DNA of 64,000 bases from Maniola hyperantus (lineage: Eukaryota; Arthropoda; Insecta; Lepidoptera; Nymphalidae), in contig NC_048544.1 of assembly GCF_902806685.2 (NCBI RefSeq), forward strand, positions 13,169,341 through 13,233,340, in the 5' to 3' direction. The notes below the pieces were generated by a model. That model did not search any database. It saw nothing but the letters and a program-made list of their open reading frames with translations, and was not told the origin of the DNA. The stretch's first letter is position 1. Each line of letters begins with the position of its first letter. Shown here one piece after another: positions 1 through 11,500 of the stretch. Position numbers and translations under genes: made by a program.

Positions 1-435
1 CATCTACGTGATCAGGAGTAAGAGTCCTTGCATAAAGAAGCGGGTTTCCGGTACCGCCAAGTGTCGGGGCGGATCGGTAGGTACCTACCGGTAAAATAGT
101 TTTATGTTATCTTATACCTATTACGTTCTATCTTTATGTAAGAGCCACGTAAGAGCTCATAAGATAATATGGGGCCATAATTTAATGTAGATAACGGGTA
201 AGTAGGTACATACCACGAGTTACAGTTTGATGTTTTTATTTGTCGATATTTCAACCCAATTGCACGGGTCGTGGTCATGATGGGACTGCGGTGCTACGAG
301 AGATGAAATTCGAGCTGTCAAGGGTAATAGCGAACTACCTTCTTCTTTCTTGTTCTTTTCTCTGGAACTTCACAAGCTGTCCGGCAAAATACACTCACAA
401 CATGATCCACGTGAATTTTTTGCATAAATAGATAC

Positions 436-584
436 TTATAGTCCGCAACAGGTTGAGATGTAAATCGGGGTATGATGCGGGGGACGCCCGCACACCTCAC
501 TCACACCGGGTTAGCGCGGGGGCTGTGCGGGTGTGCGGGACGTTTCCTCCCCGATTGCCATTTCAACCCGTCACATATTATACC
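436..584. mobile_element. GC-rich hairpin MITE
   Basis: Inverted ends caacaggttgagatg and catttcaacccgtc surround the gtgcgggtgtgcggga core. It lies 265 bases upstream of P450-1 and may sit in its regulatory region. Confidence 0.7.
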
Positions 585-792
585 TATGCAGTTCAAGGTA
601 TTACGTACAGTGTAGACCTGATATACAGACAACAATATCAATGATCCTACAAGTGTACCTACCTATAGTAAATTTCATTTTCCCATTATGAAGTACGAAA
701 CCTTAAAAAAGACCAAGTCTCGATTATAAATCATATATTTTTGTCACCCTCATTTAAAATGATTATAATAAGTAATAACACTTATCACTCAA

Positions 793-798
793 TATAAA
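793..798 (+). promoter_or_regulatory. TATA-like box of P450-1
   Basis: A tataaa hexamer sits 50 bases before the P450-1 ATG. The context aatataaa, a downstream ttcatat and the final caagATG are shared with the second P450, which suggests a conserved core promoter and short leader. Seen by eye only. Confidence 0.55.
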
Positions 799-848
799 CT
801 GCGGAAATCACTTCGACCGATTCATATTTATTTACCAGCTAGTTCAAG

Positions 849-3116
849 ATGACAATAATACATTTAATTTTCTTGTTTGTTGTTATTGCTGTGTTATATT
901 TTTCATATTTGCTATTAAAGAACAGAAACTATTGGAAAAACAGAAATGTTCCCTTTGCAAAGCCATTGCCATTATTCGGCAACTATATAGAATATCTTCT
1001 GTTAAAAAAACACTTGAGTTACATCGCGGATGAAATGTGTCAACAGTTTCCTAATGAGCCCTACTTTGGATCTTTTTATGGCACGAGTCCTGCACTAATT
1101 ATTCAGGACCCGAATTTGTTGAAACTTGTTATGTCAAAGGATTTTTTCTACTGCAGTGGCAAAGAAGCATCAGACCATAATCACAAAGAAACGATTTCGA
1201 AAAATTTGTTCTTTGCTCACGGTGACGAATGGAAAGTATTACGCATGAATTTGACACCGCTTTTTTCCTCCGTAAAATTGAAGAACATGTTCTATTTGAT
1301 AAAAAATTCTTCCGATACATTGGAGAATTTGCTTGCCGGAGAAATAAGAACAAATCCGAATATCAACGTCAGGAAATTGCTCTCAAGATACACAATAGAA
1401 TGCATCACAGGTTGTGCCTTCGGATTGTGTGCTGACACGATGAAAAAGGATGTACAAAAAAATCCCTTCATTACAATGGGTGACGAACTATTTGATACAT
1501 CAGATTACAGAGCTCTTAAAAATATCTGCAGATCGATGTGGCCTGGATTATTTTATTCGTTAGGATTTAAACTATTTGACGACAACGTTGATACGTTTTT
1601 TAATAAGCTGATTTCTGGAGTATTCAAAAACCGCGAGGAAACGAAAATATCAAAGAACGACTTCGTGGATCTCATTTTAGCTTGGAAGAAACACAACTGC
1701 ATAACTGGAGATAGCCTGAGTAACATAAAAACTGGCGACAAAAAAACTATTAGCATCGAGGTTAACGAGGAACTGCTTATAGCGCAATGCGTGCTTTTCT
1801 TTGCGGCTGGATTTGAAACAACTTCGACGTCTACAAGTTATCTTCTATTCGAACTAGCGAAAAACCAGATTGCTCAGGACAGGATGATAGAAGAGGTTGA
1901 TGAATATTTTTCTAAACATGAGACAATTGAGTATGAATGTGTAACCACGATGCCGTACACCGAAGCGTGTATAGAAGAAAGTCTTCGCCTGTACCCGGTG
2001 CTAGGTATTCTAACCAGAGAAGTGATGCACGATTACTCTCTACCGACGGGCCCCCTAATGAAGAAAGGTGATCGCATTCACATACCCGTGTATCATATTC
2101 AGCGTAATCCTAAATATTTTCCTGAGCCGGAAGTATTTCGTCCGGAGCGATTCTTTGGAGAAGAGAAGAAAAATATCAAGCCATACACTTACATGCCTTT
2201 CGGCGAAGGACCTAGGACATGCATAGGTAATATTCTTGACCGATGAGGCTCATATTAGATTCATAATATCAATTCACCATCAAAAGTTCCTGAATTCCCG
2301 TAAATGGCCCGAGCAATAGCCCTGCAGCATCGGGATTGAGAGTTGAATCCCGAAATTGTTACGAGATGCACCTACTGAATACAAAATTAATCAAATCGGC
2401 CCAAAAATCTTAAAAGAAATCAGTATAGGTACTTAGCTACAAAAAAATACGCGCTGAATTGCGAACCTCCTCCTTTTTGGTAGGTAATCGGTTAAGTGGG
2501 GGCGCCTTACCCCAGAGGCAACGGTAGTGCTACAGCCGGTTCTATTTGTATGTTCATTGTGTATTTAGTAATCATTGCAGTTCCCGGTTAACTAAGAACC
2601 TATATTTTGAACCTGTTTTTATGCTAGAACTATAATTCAGACTAACGAACAAGTGTAGGTACCTAAATGAACGATGTCGGATCGTTTTCGGAAAAGTTCT
2701 TTCAAGCTTCAATCAGGTTATTGCGACATTGTAGCTGTCATTTAGGCGTAATCGAGCACTACCAACTCATAGTATGAACAACTGACGAAATTATAAATTA
2801 TGATCGCACCATTATATCATAATATTTAAGAAGGGTATTCCGAACCAGTGGTAGATTGCCTTGGCATTCTAAAAGCATTTGTAAAAGTTTATTCAAATAA
2901 GAAATCTTTCTATTTCTATACAATACGTAATTATTCTTTCCAGGTATGAGGTTTGCCAAGATGCCGATGCATGCAGCACTCCTGACGATATTCAAGAATT
3001 ACAGAGTGGAGCTTGCCGAGAACATGCCGCATAAGATAACATTCAACCCGAAATCTCTCATTGGCCAGCCCATAGGCGGTATCCATATAAAATTTATTCC
3101 AAGGATAAAAGTATAA
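849..3116 (+). CDS. Cytochrome P450, CYP3-clan type (P450-1), two exons
   Basis: Exons 849-2226 and 2944-3116 join in phase 1 (donor gtaata, acceptor ttccag) to give 516 residues, the usual length of an insect microsomal P450. An N-terminal hydrophobic anchor (about residues 2-23) and a KPLPLFGN hinge (38-45) point to the endoplasmic reticulum membrane. Helix-C WKVLR is at 128-132, the I-helix oxygen-binding motif AGFETT at 320-325, the ExxR pair at E377/R380, PERF at 432-435, and the heme-ligand loop FGEGPRTCIG with Cys458. All catalytic landmarks are present, so it should be an active monooxygenase using NADPH-P450 reductase. The intron splits the Gly codon that ends the heme loop. The start is the first ATG after a TATA-like box and precedes the anchor directly. 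CYP3-clan members in Lepidoptera often oxidise plant toxins or insecticides. The substrate here is not knowable, and the exact family (CYP6 or a related one) needs alignment. Confidence 0.95.
2227..2943 (+). other. Intron of P450-1 (717 bp) with an LINE-tail fragment
   Basis: This is the phase-1 intron between the heme loop and the C-terminal exon. Near its 3' end (about 2830-2920) it holds a piece of the dispersed LINE 3' tail that reads ccgaaccagtggtagat and ends in an AT-rich stretch. About 2400-2560 holds part of another dispersed repeat (cctcctcctttttgg). The reading frame that runs on past the donor stops at 2244-2246, so splicing is required. Confidence 0.8.
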
Positions 3117-5586
3117 CACACGAAGCGAGACGGCAACGACGTGCGATGGCAACTGCATTGCATGGCAGGACGTCATTGGGACACGATCCTTCGCTCTTTT
3201 CTGCTAAGTCTTAAAAGTACACTTTGGTGGGTCGCAGCCGAAGCGAAATTTTCAAAAACAATTATTTTAAAGATGTTTTTTCTTTAAAAAAAAAAAACAG
3301 TACAGAAGTGCAGTGCGCAATCGCTCTAAGCCTTCGCTGTCCGGCGTCTGTGTGTCAGTGGACTGCATCTCATGAACCATAGGTAATAGGTAGAGCTGAA
3401 ATTTTCACTGTGTATTTCTATTGCCACTTTAACAACAAATAATAAAAAACCAAGTTGGCGAATGTCAAAATGGCCGCCAAGCAAAAAAAAAATACAGTTT
3501 TTATTTTGTACGATGGAACGGAACCTTTACAGGGTTACGCACTGCATCCGATCCGAATCCTTAAAAATTCGTATAACTATAAAATAACCCTCCTTTGGGC
3601 TTCGCCGCAGTCGGGTAAAATCTCGGACCGAATTCGGCTCCAATCCAATCCAATTGGAACTTCATTGCAAATATTTGTTCCGTCCGAATTGGAGACTCGA
3701 ATAACGGAGAGAAGTCGGATGACGGAATTTGAATCTAGTGCGTAAACTACCATACAAATAGTTCTATTACTACTTCGGAAAGTGTAGTCGGTCTCTAGAC
3801 TAGAATGGAGTGGCACGTCTGGGTCTATTACTGTCCCTTTCATGTTGCTTGCGGAAAGGAATAGCACTAGATTTGGACCTGTTAGTTTGATTTTGTTTGG
3901 AGATTGTGTGCAAGAGAATCGGCCCCACTATTAATTGTTTTAAATTTTTGTATAGTTAAGTCGTTTGTTTATATTAGAGTAGTTTGTTCATATTGTGTCG
4001 CCCTAGTTGTAACATTAATCTGTGGATAGTGTAGTGGATTACATATTTGCCAATTTTGCTAGATTTAAGTCGTAGTTTTAACTTTTAATATGTAATTGTT
4101 TACTGTCCCAAAAAAATAAAAAAATAAAAAAGGATTTTCGAGGATGAGGATCAGATGCAGTGCGTAACCGCCCTTAGTGTGCGAGTCCAACTCGACCAAT
4201 TTTCACAAGCCGTCTCAGTGAAACGGTATACCCACCTACATCTATTTGTATTTCTAATTGATAAAGATTCATTATTCTTCTGAGTCTTTTGTCGCGATAA
4301 TAATTATGTCGGAAAAATATTCTTATACTTGTACCAACGCTTTGGAACAATAAATGATTTATTTATTTATTTATTGTATTTTATTTTTACTTATGTATTA
4401 AATTATATAAATAAACAAACAGTTTACTTACTTATTGCAAAATCTCATCGACAGATCTACCGTTTTTATGGCTTCTTCCGTTTGTCACTACCCATATCAT
4501 AAATGCGAAAGTGTGTTTGTTTGTTGATTTATTGGTTTGTCCGTCAATCACGTAACGCATCGGCGTGATTTTTTGCTTGAGTACACTTTTCAAAAAAGGG
4601 TAACATACCTATTCTACGTTGTGTCAAAGGAGATTTTTAAGAAGTTTTTTATCTAATTACTCCGTTTGGTTACGCTGGCTCTTAGAACTAAGTACAATTT
4701 TGGTTTAAATAAATCAAAAAAAATAGAATTTTGCAAAATAATCTTATATTTACTTAACAATATTAACTTCCACTAAACAACAATTTTACAATTGGATTAA
4801 ATAATTTTGATTTCTAACTTAAAGTTTAAAAGTGTACACTAGTGATAAAAATTGCAAAAGTCAGCTTTGGCTTTGACTTGCATGGGTCTAAGTACCTTGT
4901 TAAAACCATGAATATTTATATAGGTATTGATAGAGCACCTCCATACTCCCAATATGGAACCCTACAGTACGCGGACGAAAGTAATGTACATCGGTCTTTA
5001 GAATGACATTTCAGCTTTGTAGAGCGTTGTCTCTGTCACTCATACCTATTTGACGTTTTGTCGGTCTCAACGACAGTGACAGTGCTCTACAAATTTGCTA
5101 TCTCCTTCTAAAGGTCGATGTACATTACTTTCGGCGCGTACTGTACTTCAAGCCAATGCCTACAGTGGCGTCCGACCTCTCGCTCTCGCTCGGCAGTCGA
5201 TGTGGGATAGCGATAAGCAGCTCTCGCTCTAGCTCGGCACTCGAACTAGGATATCAATTAGGAGCGCTGAATCCACCTTTAATATAATTCATAGCCGAAA
5301 CTGACTTATGGTTTTTGTACTGTGTAAACACTCGCAACAAATCAATTCTTGCAAGAAAATCGGAGTCCGAGTAGAAAAATCTACAAGGACCACGACGAAG
5401 GATCCACAGACACGTACGAAGCGATTTGCCTCCTCGTTTCTAATTCGAACTGTTAGATTCCTTTCCGGCATCGGATTTTTCCGTCCACTTTTAATATAGG
5501 TTTTTGCTTGTAGTAATAGAGGTATCTTTTAGACAAGCGCGCTCCATCTTAGGCTGCATCATCTGCATTTTCGGAAAAAAATGAAA
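3117..5586. other. Intergenic stretch, repeats and AT-rich DNA
   Basis: No gene is supported. A dispersed repeat around 3360-3480 (also at about 60580-60720) and a repeat at 4490-4700 (cgtaacgcatcggcgtgatt) are visible, together with a hairpin MITE at 4963-5145. Part of a further repeat (tcctcgtttctaattcgaac) lies at about 5400-5570 and recurs near 26310. AATAAA at 3441-3446 could serve P450-1 but lies in repeat sequence. Confidence 0.6.
4963..5145. mobile_element. Hairpin MITE (tacagtacgcgg family)
   Basis: Starts tacagtacgcggacgaaagt and ends actttcggcgcgtactgta, an inverted repeat that continues inward through aatgtacatcggtctttaga. Other copies are at 26474-26810 (interrupted), 45432-45617, 57299-57472 and 61555-61694. 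Confidence 0.75.
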
Positions 5587-8500
5587 CTAACCTGTCACTG
5601 ATTTTAAAGTACCATTGAAACTGCTTATTTCTAATTTCGCTAATGAATTTTTAACTCCTTTCAAATATTTCAGCTTGGCCCAAACCCCCTGGCACATTCT
5701 GTTCAGTCGCCTGTCGTGGGTTTGTCTCGCGAACGCCGCTACGTTTCGAACGATGTGCCTCGCCACTTTGAGGTTGCCTTTCTGCGCGAAGGCGAGCGCC
5801 GAGTAAAGTCTGCTTCTAGCCGCTAGACTGTCGTCGCCGAGCATTTTGGACAGTTTGTACTGCCTCACTGATATCCTGCCGGCCTCTTCTGCCTGTAAAC
5901 AAATTATTAAAAAATCACTACCCATATTATTTTATGGCAATGTAAATAGTGTGCGCCAAAGTTTAATTAACTTATTTGCTAGGATTACGCAATAATTATA
6001 TCTAGTTATAGTCTGTCACTGTGTTCATTTTTCTTTTTTAATTTAGTATCTAATTGTGAAAACCTTTTATTAGCTTGTAGTTACTTGAGTTTAAGATTAT
6101 AATTTATTAATGTACGCTGTTGGTTCTCCTAATAAAATAAAAATAAAAAATAAAATAAATGCAACAATGTGTTTGTTTGTTGGTTTGTCCTTCAATCACG
6201 CCGCAACGGAGCAATGGATCGGGGTGATTTTTTGCATGGATATAGTTAAAGAGCTGGGAGAGAATCTCGGGGACGAGCTACTACAGATAGGCTACTTTTT
6301 ATTCCCGAAAATCAAACAGTTCCCATGAGGTTTTGAAAACGTAAAATCACGCGTACGAAGTCGCGGGCATCGGCTAATAGCGTTAATAATACATTAGTAA
6401 TAGTAACATACGTATAGTTCATGACAGGTCGAGATGGCAATCGGGGTATGAGGCGGGTGGACGGACGCCCCACCCGCGCCGGGTTAGCGTGGGGGCTTGT
6501 GCGGGTGTGCGGGGCGTCCCCACACCGATTGCCATCTCAACCTGTCGCGCACTATAGGTATCTTACCTACAGCGAGCGTAAATCAAGTAGTCCAATCTGA
6601 AGTTGCAGCATACCGTTTTGAGAACTAAGAATTACACAAGCCCGCCTGAGATCTGTTTTTGTACAATGCGCAGTTGTATGAGTCCCGTAAATGCTAATGC
6701 GCGTGGCTGCCATTTTAGTGACGTCAGCACTGAAGTTTCGTGCTGATGGTATATTTTTACTTAAATATACGTTAAATCACGTCATTTCGATATTAATGAG
6801 ACATGGTTCCAGCGCAATAGCAATTTGCGGGACTTATACGTCTCGTGTTCTGAGTGGGCTACTTTATTCTAGAAATAAATAAAGAAAGAAAATTGACTCA
6901 TTAACTTACGCAGTGCTCGAAGTAGTCACCAAGTGCTGAGTAGGCACCTCCGAGGGTAGACAGCCAGGAGAATGCATTTTCTATTTCGACTCTGCTCCAT
7001 ACGAGCTGCAGCATCCTCGTGTTCCTGTAAGATGTTGCATAAAACTAGATTAAGCCATACTTCTCGGGTTCGATTCCTGGCAGGGGCAATTTAGGAATCT
7101 CTGGTCCTGGAAAAATAACATGTTATTCTTGCTATCTTGATAAAAGCTCACTGCAATCTCGATTCTTCGTAATAATTTTTCCTAAAAGGCCGGCAACGCA
7201 TCGGCGGCTCCTCTGCTGCTGCAAATGTTCATGGGCGGCGGTAATCACTTAACATCAGGTGACCCGCCTGCTCGTTTGCTCGCTATATCTATTAAAAAAA
7301 AAATAGATAGGTATATAATAAGCATTTTGTCTAGTGGGAGGCAACGGCCGTGGCTAGTTACCATCCTACCGGCAAAGCCGTGTAGCCAAAAGCGTTCCGG
7401 TACGATGCCATGTAGAAACCGATAGGAGTATGGGTTTAACATAAACTGCCATACCACTTCCAAGTTGCCCGCGTCCATCTAAGATTGCATCATCACTTCA
7501 CCATTCAAGAGCTAACTTGGAGGCTCCGAGGTGGTTTTTTTTTATTCCAAGAAAAAAAACTTCCACGCCTCGGATCCATAATTACATACCGAGACATCAT
7601 CGCTAACTACGGGTCATAAGACAACACAGCGGGCGATGGAGAGAGCTATGCTTGGAGTTTCTCTATGAAATCAAATCAGAGATGAAGAGATCCGTAGGAG
7701 AACCTGAGTAACCGAAATAGCTCAACAAATTGCGAAGGTGAAGTAGCAATGGGCATGGTCTTACGCCGCGCCGCCTGAATCCGGCGGTTCCTGAGACTTG
7801 TTTAATGTCGTCTATCCACCAAGTGGGGGCTTCCGGTGCGAGGTTGCCATTCTAGCATTCTGTGGTCCCGAGGTGCTGGAGTGGCGGAAAGCGCTGTGTT
7901 GTAAACCCTCCTACTAGGTGGACAGACGACATTAAACAAGTCGCAGGGAGCCGCTGGATTCAAGTCTAGCAGTGGACGTCTATCGGTACGGAACCCTTCG
8001 TGTGCAGTCCGACTCGCACTTGACCGGTTTTTTGCTATTTCAGTGACAGTATCTAAGTACTTGATACACCAATTAAGACATTGATAATACAGGTACTTAT
8101 GTACTTACATATTTCAATATTTTCCTACCCATTCTTTACGCAGCTGTGCAGATGAGGCGTTTTATAATACGACTGTTTTTTTTTTTTTCAGAGACAAGTT
8201 AGCCCTTGACTGCAATCTCTCAGTGCTGATCATTACAAATCTCACTGGTGGTACGTGATGATGCAGTCTTAGATGGAAGCAGGCTAACCTGGAAGGGTTA
8301 TGACAGTTTTTATGAAACACATACCCCTTTAGTTTCTACATGGCATGGCATCGTACCGAAACTCTAAATCGCTTGGCGGTATAGCTGTGCCGGTGGTAAG
8401 TAGCCACGTGTAAGCTAGTGGTAAGTCTCCACTAGACCAGACCAGAGTGCTCAAGAAGGAGTTGAGCAGACGCAAGCGGGATATCGGGTCAGATGTGATT

Positions 8501-11500
8501 GCGATGTGGCAGGAGCGGCGGTTTGCGGTTTGGGGTGACGAATTGCGACGCTTTTTCCCGGATGTATCCGGCAGGCTCGGGGCCACCTGGGTCGCAACGG
8601 ACTACGAGACCTCACAGATCGTCATCGGATACGGCTGTTTCCGGACGCGACTGCATGGGATGACGTTGTGCAGAGCCCGGCGTGCGAGTACGGCTTTGAC
8701 GACGAGGATTAGCAGTGTGCTGTGGGATTGTCTTGGATGAAGACTTGCGGGTGACGATGTTAGATGGGATTGTACACAGACGGATGCTGCCTTCTACACG
8801 ACCTCGTCTCATCGGCGGGGAACTACAACCGGAATTCTGAACGCGAGTGTAACGCCTTATTTCAATACAACGTCAGTTCACCTTGTAAACATGAATGTCT
8901 TATTTGTAAATTAAACATTACTTTCCACTCAAATGTTCTATTTATAGTAAGTATATCTCTGCTCCTTAAACGCTTAATACATAATACAATATAAATGAAA
9001 GAAACATTCATATCACGCTTAGTCCAAGATGACAATATACTTAGTTTTATCGTTCGTTATTTGCGTATATTATTTATCATATTTTTTATTTTTCAAAAAC
9101 TATTGGAAGAACAGAAATGTTCCTTTTGTAAAGCCATTGCCATTTTTCGGCAACTATAAAGATAGTCTTCTGTTGAAAAAACACAGAAGTGAAGTTATGA
9201 AAGAAATCTGTCAACAGTTTCCTAATGAGCCCTACATTGGATCCTTTTACGGCACGACCCCAGCGCTCGTTATTCAGGACCCTAATTTGTTAAAACTCGT
9301 TATGTCTAAGGAATTTTACTATTTCAATGGTAGAGAAACTTCAGACCATAATCACAAGGAAATGTTTACGAAAAATCTAGTTCTGGCCCACGGTGACGAA
9401 TGGAAAGTACTTCGTATGAATTTAACACCACTTTTTTCCTCCATGAAATTAAAGAACATGTTCTATTTGATAAAGAATTGTTCCGACATGTTGGAGAGCT
9501 TACTCGCCGAAGAAATAGAAGCAAATCCGAATATCGAAATCGGAAATTTATTCTCAAAATACACAATGGACTGTGTCACGGCTTGTGTTTTTGGATTGTG
9601 TTCTGAAACAATGAAAAAGGATGACCACAAGAATCCCTTCTCAACAATAGGTGAACAAATAAATAATATGTCAGCTCACAGTGCCTTTAAAAATACCTGC
9701 CGATCGATGTGGCCAGGACTATTTTATGCATTAGGATTTAAAATATTAGATGACGATGTTGGGTCATTTTTCCATAATCTAATTTCTGGAGTATTCAAAA
9801 ACCGCGAGGAAACCAAAACATCAAAGAACGACTTCGTGGATCTCATTTTAGCTTGGAAAATACACAATTGCATAACTGGAGATAGCTTGAGCCGCACTGG
9901 TGACAAAAAGATAGTAAGCATCGAGGTTAACGAGGAACTGCTTATAGCGCAATGTGAGATTTTTTTTGGTGCCGGATATGAAACTACAGCGGCGATTACA
10001 AGTTATCTTCTATATGAACTGGCGAAAAACAAGATTGTTCAGGAAAAAGTGATCGAAGAAATCGACGAATATTTCACTAAACACGATACAATTGAATACG
10101 AGTGTATAAATATGTTGGCGTACACTGAATCTTGTTTAGAAGAATGTCTTCGCCTGCATCCGATATTCGGTTTCTTAACCCGAGAAGTGATGCACGATTA
10201 CTCTCTACCGACAGGTCTCCGTGTGAAAAAAGGCGAACGCATTCACATACCAGTGCTTCATATTCATCATAATCCTGATAATTTTCCAGAGCCAGAACTA
10301 TTTCGCCCAGAACGATTCTTTGGCGAAGCGAAGAAAAATATCAAGCCATATACTTATATGCCTTTCGGTGAAGGACCTAGAATATGTCTAGGTGATCTAC
10401 AATTTTTCAATTTTTTCCCTGTACAGAGTAGAATAGTTTTTAGTGCTTAAATTGTTTGCGATAGTAAGTCGGAAAATTGAAAAGTTCTTAAAATATTGAA
10501 AAACACTTGGAAATCAGTAGTTACACTCCCTGTATTAAATTCCAGAAAACCCTAAGAATAGACACATTGGGGAAAAATGTGTGTTTATGTATTCTTTCAC
10601 CATTAAAAAGCTACTTTATCCAGAAGTAACAGAGGCTATATATACATTTTATAGCTTAGATACCAATTATACATATTATATCACACACTGGCTTTACTCA
10701 CGTGTTTAGTCGACTTTATCAATTTTCATTAGATCAGAACTGGGTGGATCAACTAGTTGATTATTTAGCCATATAAGCTAAACTTAAGAACTTAAGTCCA
10801 GAATATTCTTTGATTCATCAGACGGGAATATTTGCCCTTTGGTTCCTGTCTCTTTACCCTCACCGACAAGATATTTAATAGAGTCATCAGAAACTTTAGC
10901 GGGGAGGGGCAATGCACGCATAACAGACGGAAACGTTTGAGTGCGGAAACCAGCCCAGAGTGAAGAAGAAGAGAAGAGTCAATAGAATTTAGATCATCCC
11001 TAAACTAAGCATGTTGTTTAAGCTGAAATATGTTGAAACTAAGTAATATTTTAATTACTTTTCAGGTATGAGGTTTGCGAAGATGCCTATATATGCAGCA
11101 CTCTTGAAGGTATTCATGAATTATAGAGTGGAGCTTGCAGACAACATGCAGCACAAAATATCTTACAATCCAAAATCTATATTTGTTAGCCAGCCAATAG
11201 GAGGTATCTATGTAAAGTTTATTACAAGAAAAGCTTGAAAATCATGTCCTGTGAGGTCTTCCCCTCTCTTATTTTCTTCTCATCTCACTTTATACAATTA
11301 CCTTAAATAAAAAGTGTTTCAATAATGAATGAGCATTTTTGGTGTTTCCTTCATGTTTTGTTTTCTGATTGTAAAGCTAAGTTTAAGTAAAAATATTTAA
11401 TGAATGAAGGAATAAATGAATGATTTAGTTATTCAATAAAATACAGGTATAATATTTTGAAATAATGTCTGATGAGCCTCATACTTTTATTAATTCATCA

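Larger units (their letters stand above)
5893..6909 (-). other. Second intron of the unknown-function gene
   Basis: It holds a repeat fragment (about 6150-6380), a GC-rich hairpin MITE at 6413-6557 and a second hairpin MITE at 6679-6838. No coding sequence was seen beyond these. Confidence 0.7.

Noticed and set aside
3455..3867. 96-residue open frames on both strands
   Set aside because: They overlap repeat-like DNA, have no recognisable motif and no splice or promoter context.
8329..8586. 85-residue minus-strand frame
   Set aside because: Antisense of the R1-like LINE fragment.
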